From: Pseudomonas sp. S09G 359 | GTDB taxonomy: Bacteria > Pseudomonadota > Gammaproteobacteria > Pseudomonadales > Pseudomonadaceae | DNA length: 64,000 nucleotides | Assembly (NCBI RefSeq): GCF_002843605.1 | Contig: NZ_CP025263.1 | Span: 2,323,501 to 2,387,500, forward strand | Direction of reading: 5' to 3' | Shown here: piece by piece, positions 30,493 through 39,785 of the stretch | How positions within the stretch are numbered: position 1 is the stretch's first letter | Layout: every line of letters begins with the position of its first letter | The notes under the pieces: model-generated | Database searches by the model: none | Seen by the model: the letters and a program-made list of their open reading frames with translations, nothing else | What the model was told of the DNA's origin: nothing | Made by a program: the position numbers and the translations under genes

Positions 30493-30639
30493 TGTGGCAA
30501 GCAAGCTGTTGTGGCGAGCGGGCTGCTGTGGTGAGCGGGTTGTTGTGGCGAGCGGGCTTGCCCGCGTTGGGCCGCGAAGCGGCCCCCAAATTTACTGGGG
30601 CTGCTGCGCAGCCCAACGCGGGCAAGCCCGCTCGCCACA
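30493..30639. repeat. REPIN with four iterated 17-bp REP ends
   Basis: Units TGTGGCAAGCAAGCTGT, TGTGGCGAGCGGGCTGC, TGTGGTGAGCGGGTTGT and TGTGGCGAGCGGGCTTG (start 30493, 30510, 30527, 30544) run at exact 17-base spacing into a REPIN ending GCCCGCTCGCCACA. The rest of the 30289-30675 gap shows no gene. Confidence 0.9.
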
Positions 30640-30675
30640 GGGGAGGGTGTTGGATTTTAGTCCGTCGGGCTTCAC

Positions 30676-31719
30676 TCAACGAAACGCCGGTACCACCTGT
30701 TCAATAAACAGCGCCAACGACTTCTTCTTCTCGGCGTGGGGCAGGCTGTTGTCGCACCAGAAGCTGAACTCATCCACGCCCAGTTCTTGGTAGTACCTGA
30801 TGCGCGGGATGATTTCTTCGGCGGTGCCGATCATCGCGGTTTTGTGCAGGCTTTCCAGCTCGAACTCGGGGCGCGCGGCGAATTTCTCTTCCGGGCTCGG
30901 TTCCAGGAAACCATTGACCGGCACAGTCTTGTTGCCAAACCAGGCATCAAAGGTGCGATAGAACTTGGAGATCGCCTTGGCGCCGACCTGCCAGCCTTGC
31001 GGGTCATCGGCTGCGTGCACGTGGGTGTGGCGCAGCACCATCAGTTGCGGGCGCGGCACGCCTGGGTTGTTGTCGAGGGCGGCCTGGAATTTGTTTTTCA
31101 GGTCGAGGACTTCTTCATCGCCTTTCATCAATGGCGTGACCATCACGTTGCAGCCGTTGGCCACCGCAAAGTTGTGCGAGTCCGGGTCGCGGGCGGCGAT
31201 CCACATCGGCGGGTTGGGCTGCTGTATCGGCTTGGGCACGCTGGTGGAGGTGGGGAATTTCCAGATATCGCCGTCGTGGGCGTAGTCGCCTTTCCACAAC
31301 GCGCGAACCACCGGCACCATCTCCCGCAGCGCCTGGCCGCCGCTGGAGGCCGGCATGCCACCGGCCATGCGGTCGAACTCGACCTGGTACGCACCCCGGG
31401 CCAGGCCGACTTCCATGCGCCCGTTGCTGATCACATCGAGCAACGCGCATTCGCCCGCCACCCGCAGCGGGTGCCAGAACGGCGCGATGATGGTGCCGGC
31501 GCCCAGGTGAATAGTGGTGGTCTTGGCCGCGAGGTAAGCCAGCAATGGCATCGGGCTGGGCGAGATGGTGTATTCCATGGCGTGGTGTTCGCCAATCCAT
31601 ACGGTGCTGAAGCCACCGGCCTCGGCCATCAGGGTCAGTTCGGTCAAGTCTTCGAACAGTTGACGGTGGCTGACACTTTCATCCCAGCGTTCCATGTGTA
31701 CGAACAGCGAAAACTTCAT
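30676..31719 (-). CDS. LLM-class flavin-dependent oxidoreductase
   Basis: This 347-residue protein has the bacterial luciferase-like fold (MKFSLFVHMERWDES, GGFSTVWIGEHHAMEYTISPSP, HLGAGTIIAPFWHPLRVAGECALLDVISNGR). Such enzymes are FMNH2-dependent monooxygenases that need a partner reductase. A flavin reductase gene lies 2.2 kb to the right, and both promoters carry the same operator-like site. The substrate is unknown; the nearby NCS1 permease suggests a nucleobase-like or other N-heterocyclic compound. Confidence 0.88.
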   Translation of the reverse strand: MKFSLFVHMERWDESVSHRQLFEDLTELTLMAEAGGFSTVWIGEHHAMEYTISPSPMPLLAYLAAKTTTIHLGAGTIIAPFWHPLRVAGECALLDVISNGRMEVGLARGAYQVEFDRMAGGMPASSGGQALREMVPVVRALWKGDYAHDGDIWKFPTSTSVPKPIQQPNPPMWIAARDPDSHNFAVANGCNVMVTPLMKGDEEVLDLKNKFQAALDNNPGVPRPQLMVLRHTHVHAADDPQGWQVGAKAISKFYRTFDAWFGNKTVPVNGFLEPSPEEKFAARPEFELESLHKTAMIGTAEEIIPRIRYYQELGVDEFSFWCDNSLPHAEKKKSLALFIEQVVPAFR

Positions 31720-31826
31720 GACGCTTACCTCGAATCTTTTGTGATAGGCCTGTCGACTGCGGGCCCTTAAGTGCTCTCGCCACTATGAAGCGTGCCGGTG
31801 ATAACGGCTGTTCGGCGGATTGATTG

Positions 31827-31845
31827 TTGGTATACCATAATACGG
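31827..31845 (+). promoter_or_regulatory. Operator-like site 1 (TGGTATACCATAATAC)
   Basis: TTGGTATACCATAATACGG contains a perfect TGGTATACCA dyad. It lies 108 bases upstream of the LLM oxidoreductase and 63 bases upstream of the chemoreceptor start, so it could serve both. The shape fits FCD-type GntR operators (TGGTnTACCA). Confidence 0.7.
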
Positions 31846-31907
31846 AATATCCGCAAAACTTTTCTCTCCAACGGTCGCACCCTCACCTCACAAGGAAGGC
31901 GAGCTAG

Positions 31908-33854
31908 ATGAACATAAAACAAAAATTGATCCTGGCCTTTGCGGTGATCGCCAGCCTACCGGTGATTCTGGTGGCTGTGCTGATCATCCTCAACGTGCGC
32001 CACGAGGCCCGCGATGGTTTTGTCGACAGCAGCGGCCGCGAGATTCGCCAGGTCGACAATGCCATGCAACTGTTTTTCGAAGGCATCAGCCAGAACGTCG
32101 CCTACCTGGCCGCGCACCCGCAGTTGCAGGGCATCCATGCCGACGTGAAGCGCTACCTGGCCAGCGATGCCGCGCAAGTCGCCCCCGGTGAACGCGACCA
32201 GCAGCTGTTCGAGTTGTTCGAAGGACTGGCCAAGAGTCACTCGGCCTACACCTACCTGTCCCTTGGTACCGAAGACGGCGGCTACGTGTTCTGGCCCGGC
32301 GACCCCAAGCTGGCCAACTATGACCCACGCACGCGGCCCTGGTACAAGACGGCCATGGCCCAGCCGGGCAAGACCCTGCGCACCCAAGCCTATTATTGGG
32401 CGGCCGACGATGTGGTGCTGGTGAGCACGGTGCAGAGTTTCAACGACCGCCAGGGCAAGGCGAGCGGGGTGGTCAACATTGACGTGTCCCTCAAGCAACT
32501 GACCGACCTGGTCAAGCAGATCAAACTGGGCGAGAGCGGCTACCTGATGTTGATGGAAGCCAACAACACCGTGCTGGTGGACCCGAACGACCCGTCCCAC
32601 AACTTCAAGCAGCTTGGCGAGCTGGGTGACGGTTATCGCCAGTTGAGCGAAGCCGGCCAAGGCCTGGTGCAGGTCGAGCTGGCTGGCGAGCGTTACATGG
32701 CGCTGGTGTGGCCGTCCCAGGCTTTGGGCTGGCGCTTTGTCGGGCTGGTGCGCGAGAGTGAGGTGATGGCCGGCGCGGTGCGGCTGACTTGGCTGATCGC
32801 CGCCATCGCGTTGGTGTGCGGTGTGTTGTTTGCGGTGGTCGGCGCCTGGTTTGCCGGGCTGATCGTAAAACCGATTCGTGGCGTGGCCAGTGGCTTGGAA
32901 GGCATCGCCCAAGGTGAAGGTGATTTGACCGCGCGCCTGGAGGTCAACGGCCGCGACGAAACGGCGCAACTGGCCGGCTGGTTCAACCAGTTTCTCGAAG
33001 CCATTCGCACCCTGATCCAGCGCATCGGCCAGGCTGCCGGGCAGATCCACAGCAGCTCCGGCAGTGCCACCGAAGTCTCGGTGGAAATGGCCGATGTCGC
33101 CGCGCGCCAGCGTGAAGCGGTGGACATGGTCTCCACGGCGTTTCACGAAATGGTCGCCACTTCCAATGAGGTTGCGCGCTCCTGCAGCCAGGCCGCCGAC
33201 TCGGCCGACAACGGCCAGCGCCAGGCCCACACCGGGCAGCAGCAGATCGACGCGGCGGTGAGCAGCGTCGGGCGTTTGAGCGAAGAAATTGGCCATTCCG
33301 CCCAGGCCATGGAACAGCTGGAAAAAGACAGCAACGACATCCAGTCGATCCTGGGCACCATCCGCTCAATTGCCGAGCAAACCAACTTGTTGGCGCTCAA
33401 CGCTGCCATCGAGGCCGCACGGGCCGGCGAACAGGGGAGGGGGTTTGCGGTGGTGGCCGACGAAGTGCGCGCCCTGGCCAAACGCACCGCCGACTCCACC
33501 GGTGAAATCGACGGGCTGCTCGGCAACCTGGCGCGGCGCACACACCAGATGGGCAAGCAGATGCATGCCAGCCTTGAGGTGTCCCAGGAAACCGTGGTGT
33601 CGATCAACGATGCGCGGGCCAGCTTCGGCTTGATCCGCGAGTCGGTGGACGTGATCCGCGACATGAACACGCAAATCGCCACCGCCGCCGAAGAGCAGCA
33701 CCAGGTGGCCGAGGATATCAATCGGCACATCAGCCAGATTCACGGGGATGCACAGTTGGTGGCGAGCCTGGCCGACTCCACGCGCCAGGACGCACAACAG
33801 TTGACGGCGTTGTCGCAGACGTTGAATCAGTTGGTCAGCCGGTTTCGTACCTGA
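31908..33854 (+). CDS. Methyl-accepting chemotaxis protein with dCache sensor domain
   Basis: This 648-residue chemoreceptor has an N-terminal membrane helix (7-29), a periplasmic double-Cache domain (about 35-275), a second membrane helix (about 285-310), a HAMP domain and a cytoplasmic signalling hairpin with the family-wide tip [37 protein letters not shown]. The segment [12 protein letters not shown], followed by a later Tyr and GVVNIDVSL, resembles the amino-acid/amine-binding motif of dCache domains. The ligand is probably an amino acid, amine or related compound, possibly the substrate of the neighbouring enzymes. Confidence 0.92.
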   Translation: MNIKQKLILAFAVIASLPVILVAVLIILNVRHEARDGFVDSSGREIRQVDNAMQLFFEGISQNVAYLAAHPQLQGIHADVKRYLASDAAQVAPGERDQQLFELFEGLAKSHSAYTYLSLGTEDGGYVFWPGDPKLANYDPRTRPWYKTAMAQPGKTLRTQAYYWAADDVVLVSTVQSFNDRQGKASGVVNIDVSLKQLTDLVKQIKLGESGYLMLMEANNTVLVDPNDPSHNFKQLGELGDGYRQLSEAGQGLVQVELAGERYMALVWPSQALGWRFVGLVRESEVMAGAVRLTWLIAAIALVCGVLFAVVGAWFAGLIVKPIRGVASGLEGIAQGEGDLTARLEVNGRDETAQLAGWFNQFLEAIRTLIQRIGQAAGQIHSSSGSATEVSVEMADVAARQREAVDMVSTAFHEMVATSNEVARSCSQAADSADNGQRQAHTGQQQIDAAVSSVGRLSEEIGHSAQAMEQLEKDSNDIQSILGTIRSIAEQTNLLALNAAIEAARAGEQGRGFAVVADEVRALAKRTADSTGEIDGLLGNLARRTHQMGKQMHASLEVSQETVVSINDARASFGLIRESVDVIRDMNTQIATAAEEQHQVAEDINRHISQIHGDAQLVASLADSTRQDAQQLTALSQTLNQLVSRFRT

Positions 33855-33880
33855 CAACAAATGGAACTGACACACAGCAA

Positions 33881-33957
33881 TCCAAATGTGGGCAGCAGTC
33901 CAAATGTGGGAGGGGGCAAGCCCCCTCCCACATTGCCCACATTGTCCACATTGGATT
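33881..33957. repeat. REP palindrome with iterated 9/18-bp ends
   Basis: A GTGGGAGGGGGC-AA-GCCCCCTCCCAC hairpin is flanked by TCCAAATGTGGG twice at an 18-base interval on the left, and by CCACATTG(C/T/G) three times at a 9-base interval on the right. It makes an extended palindrome between the chemoreceptor and flavin reductase genes. Confidence 0.9.
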
Positions 33958-33967
33958 CGGGTGTTGC

Positions 33968-34453
33968 TTAGGCAGGCATCGGCAACGCCCCCATCTTCCC
34001 ATGGCAATACACCAGTGGCCCGGCGTTCTGCTGGGGCACGATCAGGTTCTTCACCGCGCCGACCATGATCGCGTGGTCGCCACCTTCATATTCGCGCCAC
34101 AACTCGCACTCGATCACCGCCGTGGCATTCGCCAGGATCGGGTTGCCCAACGCGCTGAGCGTCCATTCGATACCTTGGGCCTTGTCCTTGCCCTTGCGCG
34201 CAAAGGCATAGGCCTCGCTTTGCTGGCCGCCGGAAAGCACGTGGATCGCAAAGCGTTTGTTCTTGATCAGCACCGGGTATGAGTCGGAACTGTAATTGGG
34301 GCAGAACAGCACCAGCGCCGGCTCCATGGACAACGAACTGAAGGCACTGGCGGTCAGGCCGACGATTTGCCCGTCGTCATCAAGCGTGGTGATCACGGTG
34401 ACCCCGGACGGAAACGAACCCATCACTTGTTTATAGATGGCGGCATCGATCAT
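33968..34453 (-). CDS. Flavin reductase (NADH:FMN oxidoreductase) component
   Basis: This 161-residue protein of the flavin-reductase-like split-barrel family (FPSGVTVITTLDDDGQIVGLTASAFSSLSMEPALVLFC, and GDHAIMVGAVKNL) would supply reduced FMN to a monooxygenase, here most likely the LLM oxidoreductase. Its promoter carries operator-like site 2, 49 bases from the start codon. Confidence 0.9.
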   Translation of the reverse strand: MIDAAIYKQVMGSFPSGVTVITTLDDDGQIVGLTASAFSSLSMEPALVLFCPNYSSDSYPVLIKNKRFAIHVLSGGQQSEAYAFARKGKDKAQGIEWTLSALGNPILANATAVIECELWREYEGGDHAIMVGAVKNLIVPQQNAGPLVYCHGKMGALPMPA

Positions 34454-34501
34454 GGGTATGTCCTCTGGCGTTGAAGCGGTTCTTATGAATTTATAGGTCT
34501 G

Positions 34502-34518
34502 ATGGTATACCGTAATAC
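34502..34518 (+). promoter_or_regulatory. Operator-like site 2 (TGGTATACCGTAATAC)
   Basis: The 16-mer differs from site 1 at one position. It lies in the flavin reductase promoter. Between it and site 3 are two TACGGATCAG direct repeats (34628, 34652) and an AAGACT/AGTCTT hairpin; nothing else is seen in this 322-base gap. Confidence 0.68.
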
Positions 34519-34673
34519 AATCGATGCAACCGCTTTTTCAAACCGCCGACAAACGTCAACCTTTGGTCTTATAGCCAGTAAATACGGGGGTTGAGCTGAG
34601 AAGTTGCGATGGGCTATGTGGCACACTTACGGATCAGATACAGGTTAAGACTACGGATCAGTCTTGTGAAAAT

Positions 34674-34695
34674 ATTGGAATACCATAATATGGTG
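34674..34695 (+). promoter_or_regulatory. Operator-like site 3 (TGGAATACCATAATAT)
   Basis: This site matches site 1 at 14 of 16 positions and continues into an ACCATAATATGGT dyad. It lies about 85 bases upstream of the NCS1 permease start. Confidence 0.65.
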
Positions 34696-34775
34696 TTCAT
34701 CTGAGGGGCCGCCACGAAGCGCCCCCGGTTTGGCGTCAAACAACTATAAGATCAGACCAAAGCGAGTTCATTTCC

Positions 34776-36182
34776 ATGCCCCAGATGTCCCGGCAAGACC
34801 CCCTGATCGAGAACCACACGGTCGATTACGTCCCCCTCGCAGAGCGCCATGGAAAGGCCCGCGACCTGTTTACCTTATGGTTCAGCACCAATATTGCGCC
34901 GTTGCCCATCGTCACCGGCGCCATGGTGGCCCAGGTGTTCCACCTCAACCTGGTGTGGGGGCTGCTGGCGATTGCCCTCGGGCACATGCTCGGCGGCATC
35001 GTGATTGCCCTGGTGTCGGCCCAGGGCCCGCGCATGGGCATTCCGCAGATGGTGCAAAGCCGTGGCCAGTTCGGGCGCTACGGCGCACTGCTGATCGTGT
35101 TCTTCGCCGCGCTGATCTACATCGGCTTCTTCATTTCCAACATCGTACTGGCCGGCAAATCCATCGTCGGTATCGTGCCTTCGGTCCCCGTGCCGGCGAG
35201 CATCCTGATCGGCGCCCTCAGCGCCACCGCCATTGGCGTGATCGGCTACCGCTTTATCCATAGCCTCAACCGCATCGGCACCTGGGTAATGGGTAGCGCG
35301 TTGCTCGCCGGGTTTATCTACATCTTCGCCCATGACCTGCCCGCGGACTTCCTCAGCCGTGGCGGCTTCAACCTGGCCGGCTGGTTGGCCACCGTGTCCC
35401 TTGGCGTGATCTGGCAGATCAGCTTTTCGCCCTACACCAGCGACTACTCGCGCTACCTGCCGGCGGACATCGGCATCACCCGCCCGTTTCTCGCCACCTA
35501 CCTGGGCGCCACCCTCGGCACCATCCTGTCGTTTGCCTTCGGCCTGGTCGCCGCACTGGCCACGCCCGAAGGCACCGAAGCGATGGTCGCGGTCAAGCAA
35601 GCCACCGGCTGGCTGGGACCGATCCTGATGGTGCTGTTCCTGCTCAATATCATCAGCCACAACGCCCTGAACCTGTACGGCGCGGTGCTCTCGATCATCA
35701 CCTCGATCCAGACCTTCTCCAGCCACTGGACCCCCAGCATCAAAGTGCGGGTGGTGCTCTCGGGCGTGATTCTCGTCGGTTGCTGCGTGGTTGCGCTGGG
35801 CGCGTCGGCGGACTTTATCTCGCAATTCATCGGCCTGATCCTGGCGCTGTTGCTGGTGTTGGTGCCATGGGCCTCGATCAACCTGATCGACTTCTACATC
35901 ATCAAGCGCGGCGTCTATGACATTGCCTCGATTTTCCAGGCGGATGGCGGGGTCTACGGGCGTTTCAACCTGCATGCGATCGTGGCGTACTTCATCGGCA
36001 TCCTCGTGCAGCTGCCGTTTGCCAATACCTCGCTGTATGTGGGGCCGTGGGCCAATCTGGTGGAAGGCGCGGACCTGTCGTGGCTGGTGGGGCTGGTGGT
36101 GACGTGTCCGTTGTATTACTGCCTGGCGACACGTCAACACAGCCAGAAAACCGAGGTGGTGCGGCTCGGCTATACCGACTGA
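34776..36182 (+). CDS. NCS1-family permease (cytosine/purine/hydantoin type)
   Basis: This 468-residue inner-membrane protein has twelve predicted helices and NCS1 motifs (RDLFTLWFSTNIAPLPIVTGAM, GPRMGIPQMVQSRGQFGRYGA, WQISFSPYTSDYSRYLP). Family members import nucleobases, allantoin, hydantoins or related N-heterocycles. It could start at ATG 34776 or ATG 34785. Its operator-like site links it to the LLM oxidoreductase and flavin reductase. Confidence 0.9.
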   Translation: MPQMSRQDPLIENHTVDYVPLAERHGKARDLFTLWFSTNIAPLPIVTGAMVAQVFHLNLVWGLLAIALGHMLGGIVIALVSAQGPRMGIPQMVQSRGQFGRYGALLIVFFAALIYIGFFISNIVLAGKSIVGIVPSVPVPASILIGALSATAIGVIGYRFIHSLNRIGTWVMGSALLAGFIYIFAHDLPADFLSRGGFNLAGWLATVSLGVIWQISFSPYTSDYSRYLPADIGITRPFLATYLGATLGTILSFAFGLVAALATPEGTEAMVAVKQATGWLGPILMVLFLLNIISHNALNLYGAVLSIITSIQTFSSHWTPSIKVRVVLSGVILVGCCVVALGASADFISQFIGLILALLLVLVPWASINLIDFYIIKRGVYDIASIFQADGGVYGRFNLHAIVAYFIGILVQLPFANTSLYVGPWANLVEGADLSWLVGLVVTCPLYYCLATRQHSQKTEVVRLGYTD

Positions 36183-36220
36183 GCATGGGCTGAACGTTAA
36201 CGGTCTGATGCACTGCGATT

Positions 36221-36314
36221 AAAATGTGGGAGCGGGCTTGCTCGCGAATGCGGTACATCAGATATACCTGTGTTAACTGACACACCGCATTCGCGAGCAA
36301 GCCCGCTCCCACAT
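36221..36314. repeat. REPIN, GTGGGAGCGGGCTTGCTCGCG type
   Basis: AAAATGTGGGAGCGGGCTTG and its complement enclose a spacer with TTAACTGACACACCGC. It separates the convergent permease gene and sox/mgd operon. Confidence 0.92.
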
Positions 36315-36329
36315 GTTTGACCAAGATCC

Positions 36330-36884
36330 TCAACTGATCCCGCCAAACTCCTCCAACGCATCCCGCAACGCGCCGTCGAAGTACTCTTTCGAGGCGCGGT
36401 CCCAGAGGATGTGAAACGCCGGTGCTTCTGCGCTTCCCGAGTTAATGACGATCGCATTGACCCGCGCCACCGATGTCTGCGCCACCGCCCCCGGCTTGAA
36501 GGCGGCGGCGCTGAGGTCGACACCGCAGAGCTTGGCCATCACCTGGCTAATCACACCGCCACTGAGCAGCACACAGGCGTGACTGTCCTGGCGCGGCAGC
36601 AGGTAGTTGGCCCGGTGGTCCAGTTCCCAGCTTGCCTCTTCGTCGGCGATGCGTTGGCCCTGATCCTTTGGGCTGCCCAGCAGCAGGTACTCGGTCTGTG
36701 ACAGCCGCGCCACCCAGCAGCCATCCGCTTGCGCGGTGGCGTGGTTGGGGGCGTCCGGCAGGGTAAAGCCGCGCCCGGTGAGGTACTCGGCGGCATAGCT
36801 GCCGCGAAAGCCGACCCGGGGCAGGTCGGTCTGGTCGATCAGGCGGCACGGCGTGATCAAGTCATGGGCTTTCAGACTGGTCAT
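36330..36884 (-). CDS. mgdD: Sarcosine oxidase gamma-like subunit (probable N-methylglutamate dehydrogenase MgdD)
   Basis: This 184-residue protein is shorter than the usual sarcosine oxidase gamma subunit (about 200 residues) and has the SoxG pattern (CWVARLSQTEYLLLG, then LSGGVISQVMAKLCGVDLSAAAFKPG). It starts 3 bases after the alpha-like gene stop and ends the purU-folD-soxBDAG-like operon. The methylamine genes next door favour a role in N-methylglutamate dehydrogenase. Plain sarcosine oxidase remains possible. Confidence 0.75.
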   Translation of the reverse strand: MTSLKAHDLITPCRLIDQTDLPRVGFRGSYAAEYLTGRGFTLPDAPNHATAQADGCWVARLSQTEYLLLGSPKDQGQRIADEEASWELDHRANYLLPRQDSHACVLLSGGVISQVMAKLCGVDLSAAAFKPGAVAQTSVARVNAIVINSGSAEAPAFHILWDRASKEYFDGALRDALEEFGGIS

Positions 36885-36887
36885 GGC

Positions 36888-39785
36888 TTAACCCTCCTGG
36901 CGTTTGTTAGTGGGATCGAAGAAGGGCAGTTGCACCACCTCGGCCAGGACGACGATGCCGCCCTCGACGCGAATCGGAATGCGCTGCCCCGGCGTGCTTT
37001 GCTCGATACCGGCGTAGGCCAGGCCGACGATGCGGCCCAGGGTGGCGGAGTATTCGCAGGAGGTGACGTTGCCGCTGATGTCCGGGCCGTTCAACACCAG
37101 GTGGCCTTCCAGCGGTTGCACGCTGCCCTTGGGCAGGGTGAAACCCACCAGTTTGCGTTTCAGCGGCTGGGCTTCGAGGATGTCCACCGAGCGCCGGCCA
37201 ACGAAAAATGGCTTGCTGCGGCTGACGGCCCAGCCCATGTCGATTTCGGCCGGGTGGGTCATGCCGTCGGTGTCCTGGCTGATGATCACATGGCCTTTTT
37301 CCAGGCGTAGCAGGCGCTGGGTTTCGACGCCGAAGGGGCGGATGTCGAAGGCCTGGCCGGCGGCCATCAAGGCATCCCACAACGCCAGGCCGTGGCGCGC
37401 TGCTACGTGGATCTCATAGCCCAACTCGCCGACGAACCCGACCCGCAGCAAGCGCGCCTTGATCCCGGCCACGCTACCCTGGCGTACGCCCAGGTACGGG
37501 AAGCCCTCGGCGCTCAGGTCGAGGTCGCTGCACACCTGTTCCAGCACTTTGCGCGCATCCGGCCCGGCCACGTTCACCGCGCAGATGGCGGCGGTGACGT
37601 TCGCCACGTCGACGTCCAGGCGCCATTGCGCGTTCCACTTGAGCATCTGCTGGTAGATGCGGTCGACGCCGCTGGTGGTGGCGGTGACGTAGAAGTGGTT
37701 GTCGGCCAGCCGCGCGCACACGCCGTCGTCGATCACCACCCCGTGCTCGTTGGTCATCAGCGCATAACGCGAACGGCCCACCGGTTGCTTGAGGAAGGCG
37801 AAGGTGTACAGGCGGTTGAGCAGTTCGGCTGCATCCGGACCGCGCACGTCAAGGCCGCCGAGGGTCGAGACGTCGATCAGCCCGACCTTGTTGCGCACGT
37901 GCAAGGCTTCGGCCTGCATGCATGCCTCGCGGTCCTGCGCCTTGCCGTAATACGCCGGGCGTTGCCAGATGCCGGCAGGCATCATTTTCGCCCCGGCCTG
38001 CACATGCCGTGCGTGCATCGGCGTCTGCCGATAAGGGTCGAAGGCGCGCCCGGCGACGTGGGCGAGTTTCTCCGCCACGAAGGGCGGGCGCGCGGTGGTC
38101 ACGCCGGTTTCGCTGATACTGCGCTGGGTGGCCCAGGCCACCAGCCGCGCCGTCGGCAAGGCCGAGTGGCGCCCCTGGGACGGGCCCATGCCCACGGTGG
38201 AATAGCGCTTCACCAGTTGCACATCGCGGTAGCCGATGCGGGTGGCGTTGACGATATCCGCCACCTGCAGGTCTTCGTCAAAATCCACGAAGTCCTTGCC
38301 TTTGGGGTGCGGGAAGATCGGCCAGTTGAAGTTCACCTGGGCTTCACTGCGCAGCGGCACGCGCGGGCCGCTGCTGCTCAAGCCGAGGGCGAGCAGGCAG
38401 TCGGCGACGGCGTTGGTGGCGTCGGCCAGCACATTGTCCAACTGGTGCTGGCCATGCACCGAGCCCGCCACACTGAGGTTGTGCGGCAGGCCGCTGAGGC
38501 TGAACGCTGCACGCGGATCGTCATAGGCCAGCTTGCCGCCAGCCTGGCACAGCAGTTGATACACCGGCATGTAGCCGGCGGACATGCACAGCAGGTCGCA
38601 GTCGATCAGCTGCTTGCTGTCACTGACCTGGCCCTGGCCGGTGATCTGGCGCACGTCGACGCCCTTGATATGCCGCAGGCCTTTTTCATGCAGGGCCTCG
38701 AAGACCGTGCTGTTGTTGATGCATCGGATCTTGCGCTGGGCCAGGGCGCCTGGCAGGGCTTTGTCTGCCGGTGCCTGGCGCAGGTCGATCAGCGCGGCTA
38801 CGTCTACGCCCTGGTCATGCAGGTCGAGGGCAGCGAGGTAGCCGTCATCGTTACCGGTAAGCACCACCGCGCGTTTGCCCGGCCTGACCGCGTAGAGCTT
38901 CATCAGGCGTTGCGCCGCGCTGGTGAGCATCACCCCCGGCAAGTCGTTATTGCGAAACACCACCGGTTGGTCGAACGAGCCGCTGCACACCAGGCACTGC
39001 CGGGCGCGCACCTTGTACATCCGCTTGCCCTGGATCACCGGCAGGTAATTGTCGCTGAACCAGGCGTTGCAGGTGGCGTCGGTGAGTACCTGGATGTTCG
39101 GGTGTTGCTGCACCGCCGCCAGCAGTTCATGGCGCAGGCTGTCGGCGCGCGTGCCTGCGATATCGAAGCGCGCATAGGTCAGCGAACCGCCGAGGATCGG
39201 CTGCTGCTCGATCAGCAACACCTTGGCCCCGGCATTCGCAGCGGTCAGCGCCGCCTGCAGCCCGGCGGGGCCGGCGCCGATCACGGCGAGGTCGGTGAAC
39301 AGGTACGCCTTGTCGTAGTACTCGGGCTGGAACTTCAGGTCGAGTACGCCCAGGCCGGCTTTTTTGCGGATGATCGGCTCCCAGACCTTCCACATGCCCT
39401 TGGGCTTGTAGAACGAGCGGTAGTAGAAACCCACCGGCATGAATTTGGAGAACTTGCCCAGGTAGGCGTCCTTGTCATTGTCCAGCGAGCCGTTGACGTT
39501 CTGCGCGGTCACCTGCAAACCGCCGGTCAAGCCGTGGGCATCCGCCAGCACGTTAGGTTCGTGGGGCAGTTGCACCAGGCTGTTGGCGTCCTGGCCGGCC
39601 ATGGTCAACGGGCCACGCGGGCGGTGGTATTTGAACGAGCGGGAAATCAGGAAACGCCCGTTGGCCAACAAGGCACTGGCGATGCTGTCGCCCTGCAAGC
39701 CTTGGTAGGCGTGGCCGTCGAAGCTGAAATCAAGGGCCTGATCACGTCTGATCAGCAAGCCCATTGGGGCGGGGAGGCGGTTCAT
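36888..39785 (-). CDS. mgdC: Sarcosine oxidase alpha-like subunit (probable MgdC)
   Basis: This 965-residue protein has an N-terminal 2Fe-2S-like/Fer2_4 region (FSFDGHAYQGLQGDSIASALLANG), an NAD-binding domain (LAVIGAGPAGLQAALTAANAG), and a C-terminal folate-binding aminomethyltransferase (GcvT-like) domain (from about residue 590, with VGFVGELGYEIHVAARHG). Canonical SoxA is about 1000 residues. In this family the C1 unit from the N-methyl group is transferred to tetrahydrofolate. Its start overlaps the delta-like gene stop (ATGA). Confidence 0.82.
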   Translation of the reverse strand: MNRLPAPMGLLIRRDQALDFSFDGHAYQGLQGDSIASALLANGRFLISRSFKYHRPRGPLTMAGQDANSLVQLPHEPNVLADAHGLTGGLQVTAQNVNGSLDNDKDAYLGKFSKFMPVGFYYRSFYKPKGMWKVWEPIIRKKAGLGVLDLKFQPEYYDKAYLFTDLAVIGAGPAGLQAALTAANAGAKVLLIEQQPILGGSLTYARFDIAGTRADSLRHELLAAVQQHPNIQVLTDATCNAWFSDNYLPVIQGKRMYKVRARQCLVCSGSFDQPVVFRNNDLPGVMLTSAAQRLMKLYAVRPGKRAVVLTGNDDGYLAALDLHDQGVDVAALIDLRQAPADKALPGALAQRKIRCINNSTVFEALHEKGLRHIKGVDVRQITGQGQVSDSKQLIDCDLLCMSAGYMPVYQLLCQAGGKLAYDDPRAAFSLSGLPHNLSVAGSVHGQHQLDNVLADATNAVADCLLALGLSSSGPRVPLRSEAQVNFNWPIFPHPKGKDFVDFDEDLQVADIVNATRIGYRDVQLVKRYSTVGMGPSQGRHSALPTARLVAWATQRSISETGVTTARPPFVAEKLAHVAGRAFDPYRQTPMHARHVQAGAKMMPAGIWQRPAYYGKAQDREACMQAEALHVRNKVGLIDVSTLGGLDVRGPDAAELLNRLYTFAFLKQPVGRSRYALMTNEHGVVIDDGVCARLADNHFYVTATTSGVDRIYQQMLKWNAQWRLDVDVANVTAAICAVNVAGPDARKVLEQVCSDLDLSAEGFPYLGVRQGSVAGIKARLLRVGFVGELGYEIHVAARHGLALWDALMAAGQAFDIRPFGVETQRLLRLEKGHVIISQDTDGMTHPAEIDMGWAVSRSKPFFVGRRSVDILEAQPLKRKLVGFTLPKGSVQPLEGHLVLNGPDISGNVTSCEYSATLGRIVGLAYAGIEQSTPGQRIPIRVEGGIVVLAEVVQLPFFDPTNKRQEG

